Assembly: GCF_026344035.1 (NCBI RefSeq)
Contig: NZ_JAPKND010000001.1
Span: 893,419 to 957,418, forward strand
Direction of reading: 5' to 3'
Origin: Alcaligenes endophyticus
Lineage (GTDB): Bacteria; Pseudomonadota; Gammaproteobacteria; Burkholderiales; Burkholderiaceae_B
DNA length: 64,000 nt
Positions 9,302 through 19,426 of the stretch are shown here, in pieces (position 1 is the first letter of the stretch; every line of letters begins with the position of its first letter). The position numbers and the translations under genes were made by a program. The notes beneath the pieces were generated by a model. That model saw only the letters and a list, made by a program, of their open reading frames with translations. It did no database searches and had not been told where the DNA came from.

Positions 9302-10098
9302 ATATCGAAACCATTGGCACACTGACCTGGCAAGTAAAAAACAGCGTAGGAGTAATTCATCTCAATAGACCTGAGCGATTAAACGCTATTGGCTCAACCA
9401 TGAAAGCCGATCTAGCCGAAGTATTTTTTAACCGAGCCAGAAATAACAGAAATGTAAAAGTTGTTGTTATTACAGGAACCGGAGATCGTGCATTCTGTGC
9501 AGGTGCTGACTTAAAAGAAAGAGTGGGAGAAAAAACAACCTCTCATCAATTCTTTTTTTCTCAAAAATCAACTCATGAGTTGATGCAAAAAATAGAGAAT
9601 TTTGAAAAGCCTGTGATTGCAGCCATTAATGGGGTTGCATTAGGTGGCGGACTCGAAATAGCTCTTTGTTGTGACATTCGTATCGCCGCTGAGCATGCCA
9701 AATTCGGTTTACCTGAAGCAAAAATTAATATGGTTCCTGCAGCAGGTGGAACGCAAAGATTACCACGGGTTATTGGGGCATCCAGAGCGAAACAAATGCT
9801 TTTTTTAGCAGAGATGATTAGTGCAGAAGAAGCTCTAAAGCTGGGTTTGATTAGCAAAATAAGCAAAAAAGAAAATCTTATGAAGGTATCTATGGAAATG
9901 GCTACAAAGATTGCAAGCATGCCATCTATGGCTATTAGCCTAGGTAAAAAATGTGTGAATACAGGACTGCAAGTAGATTTGAATTCTGGTCTAGATTATG
10001 AGCGCTATGCAGCAAGTATTCTCATGGTGACGGAAGATAGAAAAGAAGGTATCAATGCTTTTGTCGAAAAGCGCGAACCCAATTTCATTGGAAAATAG
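9298..10098 (+). CDS. Enoyl-CoA hydratase/isomerase (crotonase family)
   Basis: Crotonase-fold enzyme of 266 residues that should add water to an alpha,beta-unsaturated acyl-CoA. The oxyanion-hole segment FCAGADLKE, then ALGGGLEIALCCDIRIA with the first catalytic Glu, and FGLPEAKINMVPAAGGTQRL with the second Glu are all present, so real hydratase activity is expected rather than another crotonase reaction. It overlaps the thiolase-like gene by 4 bp (ATGA). Codon usage is visibly richer in A/T than in the preceding gene, and this continues through the next two genes. Confidence 0.9.
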   Translation: MNIETIGTLTWQVKNSVGVIHLNRPERLNAIGSTMKADLAEVFFNRARNNRNVKVVVITGTGDRAFCAGADLKERVGEKTTSHQFFFSQKSTHELMQKIENFEKPVIAAINGVALGGGLEIALCCDIRIAAEHAKFGLPEAKINMVPAAGGTQRLPRVIGASRAKQMLFLAEMISAEEALKLGLISKISKKENLMKVSMEMATKIASMPSMAISLGKKCVNTGLQVDLNSGLDYERYAASILMVTEDRKEGINAFVEKREPNFIGK

Positions 10099-10106
10099 AG
10101 AAAAAG

Positions 10107-10919
10107 ATGAATCAACGATTACAAAATAAAGTGGCCCTTGTCACTGGGGCTGGGCAAGGGGTAGGACGGGCAATTTCTCTCGAGTTAGCACAAGATGGTG
10201 CGGCTGTTATCGTGAACGACTTATTTTCGGAGCGCTGTGATGAAGTTGCACAACTAATCATTGAAAATGGCGGAAGAGCCATTGCTGCACCGGCAGACAT
10301 TACCAACATGGATCAGGTTGAGACCATGGTTCAAAACGCAGAAAAGACGTTCGGCTATATCAATGTGCTAGTCAATAATGCAGGAATAGTGCCAGAGCGT
10401 AGAGAAAAGGGTGGAAAAACTCCACGGTTTTTAGAAATGCCAATCACTGACTGGTCCAAGGTCATTGATCTAAATCTGTACGGTTCGCTGTATTGTAGTA
10501 AGTCAGTACTACCCAGAATGGTAGAGCACAAAGACGGAAAAATTATAAATATTATCTCCGAAGCTGGCCGAGTAGGAGAGGCTAACTTGGCTGTGTACTC
10601 AGCCGCTAAGGGAGCTATTGCAGCTTTCGGAAAAGCCTTAGCCAAAGAGCACGGTAGAGACTGTATAACAGTGAACTCCGTTGCATTGGGGGCTGTGTCA
10701 CACGAAGGCATTATCAATGGGCCTTTACATCCAGATGCAACACCAGAAAACAATGAGGTTCTAAAACGAATGCTAAATTTTTACCCCTTAGCAAAAGGAC
10801 TAGGACGTGTTTCTCGTCCAGAAGACATCTCTGGCCTCATCGCTTTTTTAGCCTCTGACAGATCACTATTTATCACAGGACAAACCATAGGAATTTCAGG
10901 TGGGTTCACAATGATTTGA
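10107..10919 (+). CDS. SDR-family NAD(P)-dependent oxidoreductase
   Basis: Classical short-chain dehydrogenase of 270 residues. It has the dinucleotide motif TGAGQGVGRA near residue 14, NNAG near 90, and an intact catalytic YSAAKG. In this operon the natural role is oxidation of the 3-hydroxyacyl-CoA made by the crotonase, before C-C cleavage by the thiolase-like enzyme; that is inferred from context. FabG-like and hydroxyacyl-CoA dehydrogenases cannot be told apart here. It lies 8 bp after the crotonase gene. Confidence 0.88.
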   Translation: MNQRLQNKVALVTGAGQGVGRAISLELAQDGAAVIVNDLFSERCDEVAQLIIENGGRAIAAPADITNMDQVETMVQNAEKTFGYINVLVNNAGIVPERREKGGKTPRFLEMPITDWSKVIDLNLYGSLYCSKSVLPRMVEHKDGKIINIISEAGRVGEANLAVYSAAKGAIAAFGKALAKEHGRDCITVNSVALGAVSHEGIINGPLHPDATPENNEVLKRMLNFYPLAKGLGRVSRPEDISGLIAFLASDRSLFITGQTIGISGGFTMI

Positions 10920-10964
10920 ATTACCTTATTCGTTACCAATTAATTTAAATCGGAACTACCTATT

Positions 10965-11561
10965 ATGTATTTTGATATCGCTCAACTAGATTATAAAAAG
11001 TGTTACAAACTACTTGCCTCCACAGTAGTTCCTAGACCTATTGCCTGGGTAATCAGCTCAGATAAAAATGGGGTAATTAACGCTGCCCCTTTTTCTTTTT
11101 TTAACTTTTTCTCTGGATTTCCACCTGTTATTTGTTTAGGAGTTGGTTATAAAGACGGCAAGCCTAAGGACACTCTGTTTAACATAATGAATTCAGGAGA
11201 ATTCATAATTAATATGGTTACTGAAAACCTAGCTGAAAAAATGAATGAAACAGCCTATCCATTTTCTTCGGATGTAGATGAGTTAAGAAAAACAGGACTG
11301 GACACGAAACAAGGAATAAAAATAAAACTGCCATTTATATCTGAAAGCCCCGTGGCTATAGAGTGTATAAAAAAAGAAATAATTAGTATAGACACAACTG
11401 CAAAATTAATAATAGGTCATGTAGTTGGAATACACATCAATGACGAAGCAATTACCGATCCAGAAAAGCTGTATATAAACACTGAAAAACTTAAGTTAAT
11501 TGGTCGAATGGAAAGTCCAGGATGGTACATCAGGACAGAAGATAGATTCAAAATTAGATGA
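10965..11561 (+). CDS. Flavin reductase-like FMN-binding split-barrel protein
   Basis: A 198-residue protein of the flavin reductase domain family. The family opening is clear: STVVPRPIAWVISSD, then INAAPFSFFNFFSG and the FMN-contacting stretch ending in FIINMV. Members either supply reduced flavin to a monooxygenase or bind FMN as redox proteins. No oxygenase is present in this window, so its partner is unknown. A related gene lies at 36921-37535, also next to a Bug receptor gene. Codons are strongly A/T-biased compared with the outer genes of the operon. Confidence 0.85.
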   Translation: MYFDIAQLDYKKCYKLLASTVVPRPIAWVISSDKNGVINAAPFSFFNFFSGFPPVICLGVGYKDGKPKDTLFNIMNSGEFIINMVTENLAEKMNETAYPFSSDVDELRKTGLDTKQGIKIKLPFISESPVAIECIKKEIISIDTTAKLIIGHVVGIHINDEAITDPEKLYINTEKLKLIGRMESPGWYIRTEDRFKIR

Positions 11562-11581
11562 ATTAAATCCGGAGAGACAAG

Positions 11582-12571
11582 ATGAAAAGATGTTTAAGAA
11601 CTGTCGTGATGGGAATAACCGCCTTAACCATGGCAATAACAGCAAGCGCGAGCACCCTGAATAAAGAAGAATGGCCACAAAAACCTATACGAATCATCGT
11701 ACCATTCACCACAGGCGGCTCAGTAGACATCATGATGCGCGCCTTGGGCATGAAACTGAGTCAATCTCTTAAGCAATCAGTCATTATTGAAAATCGACCT
11801 GGAGCAGGGGGAGCAATAGGGACAACTTTAGTGGCCAACGCTAAGCCCGACGGCTATACACTTGCGGCAGGTACGACTGGAACCCATGTGGTTAACCCCC
11901 TAGTATTGAAAGATTTGAGCTATGACTCAGTGAGGGATTTCGAGCCTATTAGTTTGGTACAAACTGTACCGCTGGTACTAGCAATCAATCCCCAACTAAA
12001 TGTCGTAACCTTTGCTGAGTTTATCGAGTTAGCCAAAAATCGCAGCCCAGACGCACCCATAACCATCGCTGCACCCAGCAATGCACACCATATCACTATC
12101 GCCCACTTAGCAGAAGTGACAGGCGCTTCTTTTCAAATAGTGCCATATAGCGGACCTGCACAATCGGTCACTGATGCTATTGGTGGTCATATAGATGCGG
12201 TACTCGATACCGGTATGGCTGTTGCTCCACATGATAAAAGTGGAGACCTAAAAATACTAGCTGTTGGCTCTTTAGAGCGCCTTCCCTTTCTTAAGAATAC
12301 TCAAACCATATCCGAAATGGGTTACCCTGGTTTTGAGGCTATCGGCATCAATTCGTTATACGCGCCTGCTGGCACCGCTCCAGAAGTCATTCAAAGATTA
12401 AACAAAGAAATTAAAGAAATAATGGGCAGCCCAGACATTATTGAACTAGTCAACAATAGTGCTGGCCTAGTTGTCAGCAGCTCGCCCGATGAACTAGCTG
12501 CTTGGCAACACAAGCAAACCAAGGTTTGGAAAGAGCTTATAGAAAAAACTCAAATTCAGTTCTTCAACTAA
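11582..12571 (+). CDS. Bug/TctC-family tripartite tricarboxylate receptor
   Basis: Periplasmic solute-binding protein of 329 residues with a signal peptide ending near AITASAS. Family landmarks are WPQKPIRIIVPFTTGGSVD, VIIENRPGAGGAIGT and AKPDGYTL. Bug proteins bind small carboxylates or amides and are hugely expanded in Alcaligenaceae, mostly without dedicated TctAB membrane genes, as here. In this operon it probably captures or senses the substrate that the ligase activates. It begins 20 bp after the flavin reductase gene with a GGAGAGA ribosome site. Confidence 0.93.
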   Translation: MKRCLRTVVMGITALTMAITASASTLNKEEWPQKPIRIIVPFTTGGSVDIMMRALGMKLSQSLKQSVIIENRPGAGGAIGTTLVANAKPDGYTLAAGTTGTHVVNPLVLKDLSYDSVRDFEPISLVQTVPLVLAINPQLNVVTFAEFIELAKNRSPDAPITIAAPSNAHHITIAHLAEVTGASFQIVPYSGPAQSVTDAIGGHIDAVLDTGMAVAPHDKSGDLKILAVGSLERLPFLKNTQTISEMGYPGFEAIGINSLYAPAGTAPEVIQRLNKEIKEIMGSPDIIELVNNSAGLVVSSSPDELAAWQHKQTKVWKELIEKTQIQFFN

Positions 12572-12588
12572 TTTCCTCTTTTCTCACT

Positions 12589-14142
12589 ATGACACTTATT
12601 GATTTCTTTGATCGAGGCCTGAGCATCTCCAAAGGTACAAACTGCCTAAAAGAAGGCCCCTTGGCGTTGACTTATACACAAGTAGCGCAATGGAGTCATC
12701 AGATCGCTTGGGCACTCAACGCCTCATGCATCAACCGGCAAAGCACCATAGCCACCTATTCACCGAACAATATCTGGTGTTATGTCGCGATGTTAGGCAT
12801 ACAGCGCGCCGGGTGTATTTGGGTGCCGTTAAATGCACGTGCCTCTGTTGCCGATACCATTGCCCATCTCAATCGAACTGGAAGCTCTTGGCTGTTCTAT
12901 CATACGGACTATCGTCATGAGATTGACGAGTTTTTTGCGCAAGTTCCTACCCTAAAAGGCGCAATAGCCATAAGCGATGCACACGTTCCCCCAACCCACT
13001 TAATAAACTGGGTAGATCAGGAATGTCTAAAGCCTTTTCCTTTGCCTGAACACGACCCCAGTAATGAAATATTCCGTATTACCTCCAGCGGGGGCACCAC
13101 AGGCACACCTAAAGCCATTATTCACAGTCAAGTAGGCTGCACCACCAACGTCGCCACCTTTCTGTCCCTTTATAAATACACTGGACTGCCAAACTACTTA
13201 CTTTGCATGCCGATGACACACTCGGCGGGTAGTATGAGCTTTCCTATTCTGGCTTTAGGGGGCACCATCCATATCATGGCCAAGCCTGATCTGGACATCA
13301 TGCTAGAAATTATTGAACGCGAAACGATTCATTTTTTAGCCCTGACCCCCACTTCCCTTTATACCCTCTTAGCACGACCTGACATTCATGAGCGCGACTT
13401 TTCTTCCTTAAACTATTTGTTCATTGGTGCAGCGCCCTTGTCCGCTGATAAGCTCTCCTTCGCTCTGGATACATTTGGTCCTATCATCACGCAAAGCTAT
13501 GGGCAAACAGAAGCCCCGACCGCATTAACGTGTATGCTGCCGCAAGATTATGTGGAGATCAAAAACACCCCCTCTTTACAACATCGCTTACTCAGTTGTG
13601 GACGCGCTACCCCTTTTGCCCGCATTGAAATCATGGACAGCGAGGGCAACCTTTTACCTATAGAAGAACGGGGGGAGATCGTCGTCCGCAGCGGCATGGT
13701 GATGCAAGGTTATATGAACGATGATAGCCTAGAGAACCCAAAAAAATTTGGTTGGCATCACACCGGCGATGTAGGCTACAAAGACTCCGAGGGCTTCGTT
13801 TATATCGTTGATCGCATACGCGACTTAATTATTACTGGGGGCTTCAACGTATTTCCGGCCGATGTAGAGCAAGTCATTTTGAGCCATCCTGCGGTACAAG
13901 ACTGCGCCGTTATCGGTGTGCCCGATGACAAATGGGGGGAGTCGGTTAAAGCCATTGTCCAACTCAAGCCAAGGCACTCGGTCAGCGAAGAGCAGATCAT
14001 TGAACTCTGCCGTGCGCACTTAGGCTCGGTGAAGAGCCCTAAGTCGGTAGACTTTTGGAGTCATCTACCCAAAAGCGCAGTCGGCAAAGTGCTTAAAAAA
14101 GAGATCAAAAGCGTCGTCTTGCAAAAGCTTAATAAAACGTAA
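12589..14142 (+). CDS. AMP-dependent acyl-CoA synthetase/ligase
   Basis: ANL-superfamily ligase of 517 residues that activates a carboxylic acid to its CoA thioester through an acyl-AMP. Visible are the P-loop SSGGTTGTPK, the SYGQTEAP motif, HTGDVGYKD, and DRIRDLIITGGFNVFPADVE, then near the C-terminus the catalytic Lys region SAVGKVLKKEI. The ATG at 12589 is chosen because the earlier in-frame start lies deep inside the Bug receptor gene. No good Shine-Dalgarno is seen, so it may depend on translation of the preceding gene 17 bp away. It is last in the operon and ends 7 bp from the convergent amn. Confidence 0.92.
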   Translation: MTLIDFFDRGLSISKGTNCLKEGPLALTYTQVAQWSHQIAWALNASCINRQSTIATYSPNNIWCYVAMLGIQRAGCIWVPLNARASVADTIAHLNRTGSSWLFYHTDYRHEIDEFFAQVPTLKGAIAISDAHVPPTHLINWVDQECLKPFPLPEHDPSNEIFRITSSGGTTGTPKAIIHSQVGCTTNVATFLSLYKYTGLPNYLLCMPMTHSAGSMSFPILALGGTIHIMAKPDLDIMLEIIERETIHFLALTPTSLYTLLARPDIHERDFSSLNYLFIGAAPLSADKLSFALDTFGPIITQSYGQTEAPTALTCMLPQDYVEIKNTPSLQHRLLSCGRATPFARIEIMDSEGNLLPIEERGEIVVRSGMVMQGYMNDDSLENPKKFGWHHTGDVGYKDSEGFVYIVDRIRDLIITGGFNVFPADVEQVILSHPAVQDCAVIGVPDDKWGESVKAIVQLKPRHSVSEEQIIELCRAHLGSVKSPKSVDFWSHLPKSAVGKVLKKEIKSVVLQKLNKT

Positions 14143-14149
14143 TAAACGC

Positions 14150-15652
14150 CTACTGAAACGCCGTCTCCAGAAAGCTGCGTAGCTTACGCGAGTGCAGGCG
14201 CTCACGTGGCATATCACGTAACAGCTCTAGCGCACGGATACCTATATGCAAGTGTTGCCCCACCTGCTTGCTATAAAAATCACTGGCCATACCTGGTAGC
14301 TTCAACTCACCATGTAAAGGCTTATCAGATACGCAGAGCAAGGTGCCGTAGGGAACCCGGAAACGAAACCCATTAGCGGCGATAGTGGCAGACTCCATAT
14401 CTAAGGCGATCGCCCGCGATTGGGACAATCGCCGCACCGGCTCATGATGATCGCGTAGCTCCCAGTTGCGGTTATCGATGGAGGCCACCGTTCCAGTACG
14501 CATAATGCGCTTTAACTCCCAGCCGTTTAAGCCCGCCACTTGGGCAACCGCTTGCTCAAGCGCCACTTGAATCTCGGCTAAAGGAGGAATCGGTACCCAC
14601 GTAGGTAAGTCGGCATCTAAGACGTGGTCTTCACGCACATAGCCATGCGCCAGAACATAGTCGCCCAAGCGCTGCGTAGTACGTAAGCCAGCACAATGCC
14701 CGAGCATTAGCCAAGCCGAGGGACGTAACACAGCAACGTGATCAGTAATGGTTTTGGCATTAGAAGGCCCTACACCGATATTGATCAAGGTAATGCCACT
14801 ATGGTTATCGCGTCGCAAATGATAAGACGGCATCTGCGGCGCCCGCCTCAGTGGGGTGCCTTGGGTAACGGCGTTCGGGCCAGCAGGAGTAATAATGTTG
14901 CCTGGTTCTACTAAATCTATATAGCCTTGCTGATCCTCTGCCAACACGTCGCGGGCCCATTGACAGAACTCATCGACATAAAACTGATAGTTAGTAAATA
15001 ACACAAAGTTCTGAAAGTGCTCGGGCCGTGTTGCCGAATAATGCTGTAAGCGATACAAAGAGTAATCCACACGCGGGGCGGTGAACGGTGCTAAGGGTAA
15101 GGGCTCGTTGCCTTTACGCTCCCAGGTGCCATTCACAATGGCATCATCCATAACCGCTAAATCGGGTACATCGAAGTGGTCCCGTAAGGTATCTCCTGGC
15201 GACTCAGGAATAATCCCAGTGGCTATCTGCTGATCACTAATTAACGCAAAATGCAGCGGGATAGGTACCTCTGATTCACCAATTTCGACGGGTACGCCAT
15301 GATTGCGCAAAAGCAACTCAATTTGATCACGAAAATAATCGTAATACAGCGTAGGGGCGGTCACCGTGGTCATATATAGCCCAGGCTCCACCACATGACC
15401 GTACGATAAACGGCTATCTACTTCTTGGTAGGTATCGACGGCAACCCGTATGGCAGGATAACAAGCGCGATAACGTTGCCCTTTTGGGTAACCCTGAGTC
15501 AGACATTGCGCAAACGCCTCACGCAAATAAGCAATGTTGCGATCGTAAATCGCCACTAATTGCTCAACCGCTTCGGTGGCATTCAAATAACCTTTAAATG
15601 CAATGGCCTCAGGCTGATTGATAGTACGTGTAGAGCTGGGTAATTCAAACAT
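14150..15652 (-). CDS. amn: AMP nucleosidase
   Basis: Hydrolyses AMP to adenine and ribose 5-phosphate, a purine-pool regulator. The 500-residue protein has an N-terminal AMP nucleosidase domain (YGHVVEPGLYMTTVT...) and a C-terminal phosphorylase-like domain with GVGPSNAKTITDHVAVLRP and LGHCAGLR. The full length matches Amn, not the shorter nucleoside phosphorylases. The ATG at 15652 is preferred over a TTG at 15673 because an AGGA site sits 8 bases upstream. It is convergent with the ligase gene and divergent from the exporter gene. Confidence 0.93.
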   Translation of the reverse strand: MFELPSSTRTINQPEAIAFKGYLNATEAVEQLVAIYDRNIAYLREAFAQCLTQGYPKGQRYRACYPAIRVAVDTYQEVDSRLSYGHVVEPGLYMTTVTAPTLYYDYFRDQIELLLRNHGVPVEIGESEVPIPLHFALISDQQIATGIIPESPGDTLRDHFDVPDLAVMDDAIVNGTWERKGNEPLPLAPFTAPRVDYSLYRLQHYSATRPEHFQNFVLFTNYQFYVDEFCQWARDVLAEDQQGYIDLVEPGNIITPAGPNAVTQGTPLRRAPQMPSYHLRRDNHSGITLINIGVGPSNAKTITDHVAVLRPSAWLMLGHCAGLRTTQRLGDYVLAHGYVREDHVLDADLPTWVPIPPLAEIQVALEQAVAQVAGLNGWELKRIMRTGTVASIDNRNWELRDHHEPVRRLSQSRAIALDMESATIAANGFRFRVPYGTLLCVSDKPLHGELKLPGMASDFYSKQVGQHLHIGIRALELLRDMPRERLHSRKLRSFLETAFQ

Positions 15653-15856
15653 GCACAGATCCTGGATAAACAAAGCTGGCCTTTATTCTACGCACAAGAT
15701 ACGACAATAGTTACTACATCGGTCTAGAAAAGCAGTTCCAATTAACCACAGTAAAAGATCAGCCTGCCCCTTACTCGTGCGTCATTTACACCTATCCAGC
15801 ATCTCAGGGCTATCGCATAATGTGCAACTCCGCTACTTATCGGTATAGGTTATTCA

Positions 15857-16789
15857 GTGAGTCACACTCTTAGCGCTGTTTTCCCTGTTTTTGCTCTGAT
15901 TTTTTTAGGCTTTGGCGTCTCTCGACTGGGCGTACTAGGTCCCCATGCGATTGATTCCCTGAATCGATTCGTGGTGTATCTGGCCTTACCCGCGGTACTG
16001 TTTCGTTCCATGGCTGCCATTACACCAGAACAAGCCAGCCAACATGGCTATTTATATGCTTCAGTATTGGCGATTGCCATTGTTTACCTCGTAGCATGGG
16101 TATTTGCTCGAAGGCAAAACAAAGATATCAATACTATTGCGCTAGAAGCGCTCAGTGCCTCATATGCCAACTCAGGCTATATGGGCTTGCCCTTGTGTGT
16201 CATGCTTTTAGGGCCTGACAGTATCCCGGCGGTGGCTTTAGCAATACTAATGACAGCCTGTTTACTCTTTGCCTGCACCTTGGCGATTATGGAGTTTTCT
16301 CGTAATCGGCATGGTTCTATTTGGAGCACAGCACAAAAGGTAGGGCTCTCGCTAGCAAAAAATCCTTTGGTGATTGCGCCGATTGCTGGGGGGCTCTACG
16401 CACTACTAGGCCTAAAGTTGCCTACAGCCATTGATCGTACAGCCGAACTGCTCAGCTTAGCCGCTAGCCCCTGCGCCTTAGTGTGCATAGGCTTGTTTCT
16501 GGCCCAGCCACAGCAAGCAGGGCAAGTGCCAAATAAAATCTTGGTGCGTATTTTGGCGCTTAAGTTAATACTTCACCCCATGGTGACCGCAATACTCGTG
16601 TTCTGGGTTTTTGATATGGATCCATTGTGGGCAAAAGTGGCCGTTTTACTGGCCGCCTTACCTATAGGAACCGGCCCCTTCATGTTAGCGACCTTGTTTG
16701 AGCGGGATGCAGCTGTTGTATCTAAGGCAATTTTGTACTCAACCTTAGTCTCTATTTTGAGCGTCTCCGTCATTGCTAAATGGCTGTAA
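15857..16789 (+). CDS. AEC-family (auxin efflux carrier type) transporter
   Basis: Inner-membrane transporter of 310 residues, about ten hydrophobic helices in two repeats. Family features include PVFALIFLGFGVSRLG at the start, a middle SANSGYMGLPL-like segment (ASYANSGYMGLPLCVML) and a closing half with LILHPMVTAILVF and the PIGTGPFMLA stretch. Bacterial members move malate, malonate or related carboxylates, but the substrate is not readable. Translation begins at a GTG (15857). The gene is divergent from amn. Confidence 0.9.
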   Translation: MSHTLSAVFPVFALIFLGFGVSRLGVLGPHAIDSLNRFVVYLALPAVLFRSMAAITPEQASQHGYLYASVLAIAIVYLVAWVFARRQNKDINTIALEALSASYANSGYMGLPLCVMLLGPDSIPAVALAILMTACLLFACTLAIMEFSRNRHGSIWSTAQKVGLSLAKNPLVIAPIAGGLYALLGLKLPTAIDRTAELLSLAASPCALVCIGLFLAQPQQAGQVPNKILVRILALKLILHPMVTAILVFWVFDMDPLWAKVAVLLAALPIGTGPFMLATLFERDAAVVSKAILYSTLVSILSVSVIAKWL

Positions 16790-17106
16790 GTCACGTCATA
16801 TGTCTTATACAAGACATCCCCAAAACACCAGATACAAAAAGTATGTATACTTATTATTTAAAGTATATGATGTTGTTTCTCTGTGTACTTCATAATTATT
16901 GGATAAGCAGCTCGGGACTTTTGCGCCCATTGTTTTGTCCTGCTGATAAAACACTTTATCAGTCAGGCCATGTAGCCGGCTCCAGACAAACACAATAGAC
17001 CGTACCCGAGCTCAAACAGCGAGAGAGTGCCCGCTGCGCTCAGCATATGCACACTGCCGGCTCCCTTACCGCTGTTCAACTTTTTTAACTTTCAGCAAGG
17101 GTAACC
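16790..17106 (+). promoter_or_regulatory. Upstream region of glcB with an inverted repeat
   Basis: No credible gene in this 317-bp interval. It contains a perfect inverted repeat CTGATAAA-ACAC-TTTATCAG at 16943-16962, about 145 bp before the glcB ATG. No T-run follows it, so it looks more like an operator than a terminator. An AT-rich stretch with GTATGTATACTTAT lies near 16840-16855. Confidence 0.4.
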
Positions 17107-19266
17107 ATGACTAACAGAATCTCCTGCCAGCGATTGCAAGTCGCCGAGGTGCTTCATCAGTTCATCGAACAAGAAGCCCTACCCGGTACAGGTGTTTCAT
17201 CCGAAACTTTCTGGACAGGCTTCGACCAACTGATACATGACCTAGCCCCCAAGAATCGCGCCCTGCTGGCTGAGCGTGATCGCTTGCAAGCCGAGCTAGA
17301 TAAATGGCATAGCAGTCACCCAGGTCCTATCACCGATATGGAAGCCTACAAAAGCTTTCTGCGTAGCATCGGCTACCTCGTTGATGCTCCCAGCTCGGCC
17401 ACAGTTAATACCAGCAATGTAGACACTGAAATTACTGAGCAAGGTGGCCCGCAGCTGGTCGTGCCAGTAATGAATGCGCGTTATGCTTTGAATGCAGTCA
17501 ACGCCCGTTGGGGTAGCTTGTACGATGCCTTGTATGGCACGAACGCTATCTCCGACGAAGGTGGTGCAGAGCGTGGTGGTGCGTACAACCCCGTACGCGG
17601 CGCCAAGGTCATTGCTTTTGCTCGCCAGTTTCTCAATGACACCTTACCGCTAAGCACGGGCTCACACACACAAGCCACGTCCTACACCATTGCCGACGGA
17701 GCATTGCGCGTTATCTTAGATAACGGCGAAGTGGCTAGCCTACAAGATCCCAGCACCTTAATCGGTTACCGTGGTCAGCCAGATGCACCTGAAGCCATTG
17801 TGTTTGATCACAACGGCCTACGCTTTGAGCTGCAAATTGATCCCACCAGCCCTATCGGCAAAACCGATGCAGCAGGCATTAAAGATGTCCTGCTTGAGTC
17901 CGCACTGACAACGATCATGGATTGCGAAGACTCCGTTGCAGCGGTTGATGCCAGTGACAAAGTTCTGGCCTACCGCAACTGGTTAGGTTTGATCACTGGT
18001 GATCTCGAAGAAACCATACAAAAAGGCGACAAAACATTTGTCCGTCGCTTGCATGCTGACAGAACCTATACTGGTTTAGATGGTCAAGAGAAAACCCTAC
18101 CTGGCCGCTCCATGATGTTCATCCGAAACGTTGGCCACTTGATGACCAACCCAGCCATATTGGATGAAAATGGCCAGGAAATCCCTGAAGGTCTACTCGA
18201 CGCAACCATCACTGCGCTGATCGGAATGCACGACCTAAAGCTGAAAAAGAACTCCCGCACGGGTTCCATTTATGTAGTTAAGCCAAAAATGCACGGCCCC
18301 GCCGAGGTTGCATTTGCTAGCGAAACCTTTAGCCGTGTCGAACAGTTCCTTGGTCTGCCTGCCAATACCGTTAAGTTAGGCATCATGGACGAAGAGCGTC
18401 GTACCAGTGTCAATCTGAAAGCATGTATTGCTCAGGCTCTGGAGCGAGTGGTGTTCATTAACACGGGCTTCTTAGACCGCACTGGTGACGAAATTCATAC
18501 TTGCATGCAAGCGGGCCCTGTCGTGCGCAAAGGCGAAATGAAAAACCAACCTTGGCTTTCCGCTTACGAGCGGAATAACGTTCAAGTTGGATTGCAATGT
18601 GGTTTGAAAGGCCGTGCCCAGATTGGTAAGGGTATGTGGGCCATGCCCGATTTAATGGCTGAAATGCTAGAGCAAAAAATTGCTCACCTAGAAGCGGGTG
18701 GCAATACGGCTTGGGTACCTTCTCCTACGGCGGCCACCTTACACGCTGTGCACTACCACAAAGTGGATGTAAAAGCAGTCCAAGCTAGCCTAGAAGGGCA
18801 AAACCTGAACCTGCTCGATGACATTCTCACTATTCCAGTCGTAAGCAAGCCAGAGTGGACAGCAGAAGAAATTCAGCAAGAAATTGATAACAATGCGCAA
18901 GGTATCCTTGGCTACGTCGTACGCTGGATCGATCAAGGCGTGGGCTGCTCCAAAGTGCCTGATATTCACGACGTCGGACTCATGGAAGATCGCGCTACCC
19001 TGCGTATTTCTAGCCAGCATATCGCTAACTGGTTATTGCATGGTGTAGTCAGCCGTGAGCAAGTGGAAGCTAGCTTACACCGCATGGCCGCTATTGTTGA
19101 TCAGCAAAATGCTGGAGACCCGTTGTACAAAAACATGGCGGGTAACTGGGAAACCTCTGAGGCCTACAAAGCTGCAGCCGATTTGGTTTTCAAAGGCCTA
19201 GAACAGCCCAACGGCTATACTGAGCCACTGTTACACCAATGGCGTTTGCACGTTAAAGCACATTAA
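17107..19266 (+). CDS. glcB: Malate synthase G
   Basis: Condenses acetyl-CoA with glyoxylate to malate, the second step of the glyoxylate shunt and of glycolate use. The 719-residue length is that of the monomeric G isoform, larger than the A form. Signatures include [27 protein letters not shown] and [18 protein letters not shown] with the acidic catalytic residues. No isocitrate lyase or glc genes are adjacent. A classical terminator follows. Carbon-source control is likely, and the inverted repeat upstream may take part. Confidence 0.97.
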   Translation: MTNRISCQRLQVAEVLHQFIEQEALPGTGVSSETFWTGFDQLIHDLAPKNRALLAERDRLQAELDKWHSSHPGPITDMEAYKSFLRSIGYLVDAPSSATVNTSNVDTEITEQGGPQLVVPVMNARYALNAVNARWGSLYDALYGTNAISDEGGAERGGAYNPVRGAKVIAFARQFLNDTLPLSTGSHTQATSYTIADGALRVILDNGEVASLQDPSTLIGYRGQPDAPEAIVFDHNGLRFELQIDPTSPIGKTDAAGIKDVLLESALTTIMDCEDSVAAVDASDKVLAYRNWLGLITGDLEETIQKGDKTFVRRLHADRTYTGLDGQEKTLPGRSMMFIRNVGHLMTNPAILDENGQEIPEGLLDATITALIGMHDLKLKKNSRTGSIYVVKPKMHGPAEVAFASETFSRVEQFLGLPANTVKLGIMDEERRTSVNLKACIAQALERVVFINTGFLDRTGDEIHTCMQAGPVVRKGEMKNQPWLSAYERNNVQVGLQCGLKGRAQIGKGMWAMPDLMAEMLEQKIAHLEAGGNTAWVPSPTAATLHAVHYHKVDVKAVQASLEGQNLNLLDDILTIPVVSKPEWTAEEIQQEIDNNAQGILGYVVRWIDQGVGCSKVPDIHDVGLMEDRATLRISSQHIANWLLHGVVSREQVEASLHRMAAIVDQQNAGDPLYKNMAGNWETSEAYKAAADLVFKGLEQPNGYTEPLLHQWRLHVKAH

Positions 19267-19290
19267 TAGCTTGACGTAAACTGGCTGTAA

Positions 19291-19326
19291 AGCTCCTAGT
19301 TAGCCTACTAACTAGGAGCTTTTTTT
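19291..19326 (+). terminator. Rho-independent terminator of glcB
   Basis: A 13-bp stem AGCTCCTAGTTAG (19291-19303) pairs with 19308-19320 around a 4-nt loop and is followed by six T residues. Confidence 0.92.
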
Positions 19327-19426
19327 ATCTTGATTCTTCACTTTTACCCGCTTCTAGGCCCTATACAATTACCTACCGCTATATACTCAAGCATATACCC
19401 ATTATTTTTTTAAATAGCCTTCTCTC

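Noticed and set aside
16780..16998. Plus-strand 72-codon frame after the AEC gene
   Set aside because: It overlaps the AEC gene end, has no family features and spans the glcB upstream region.
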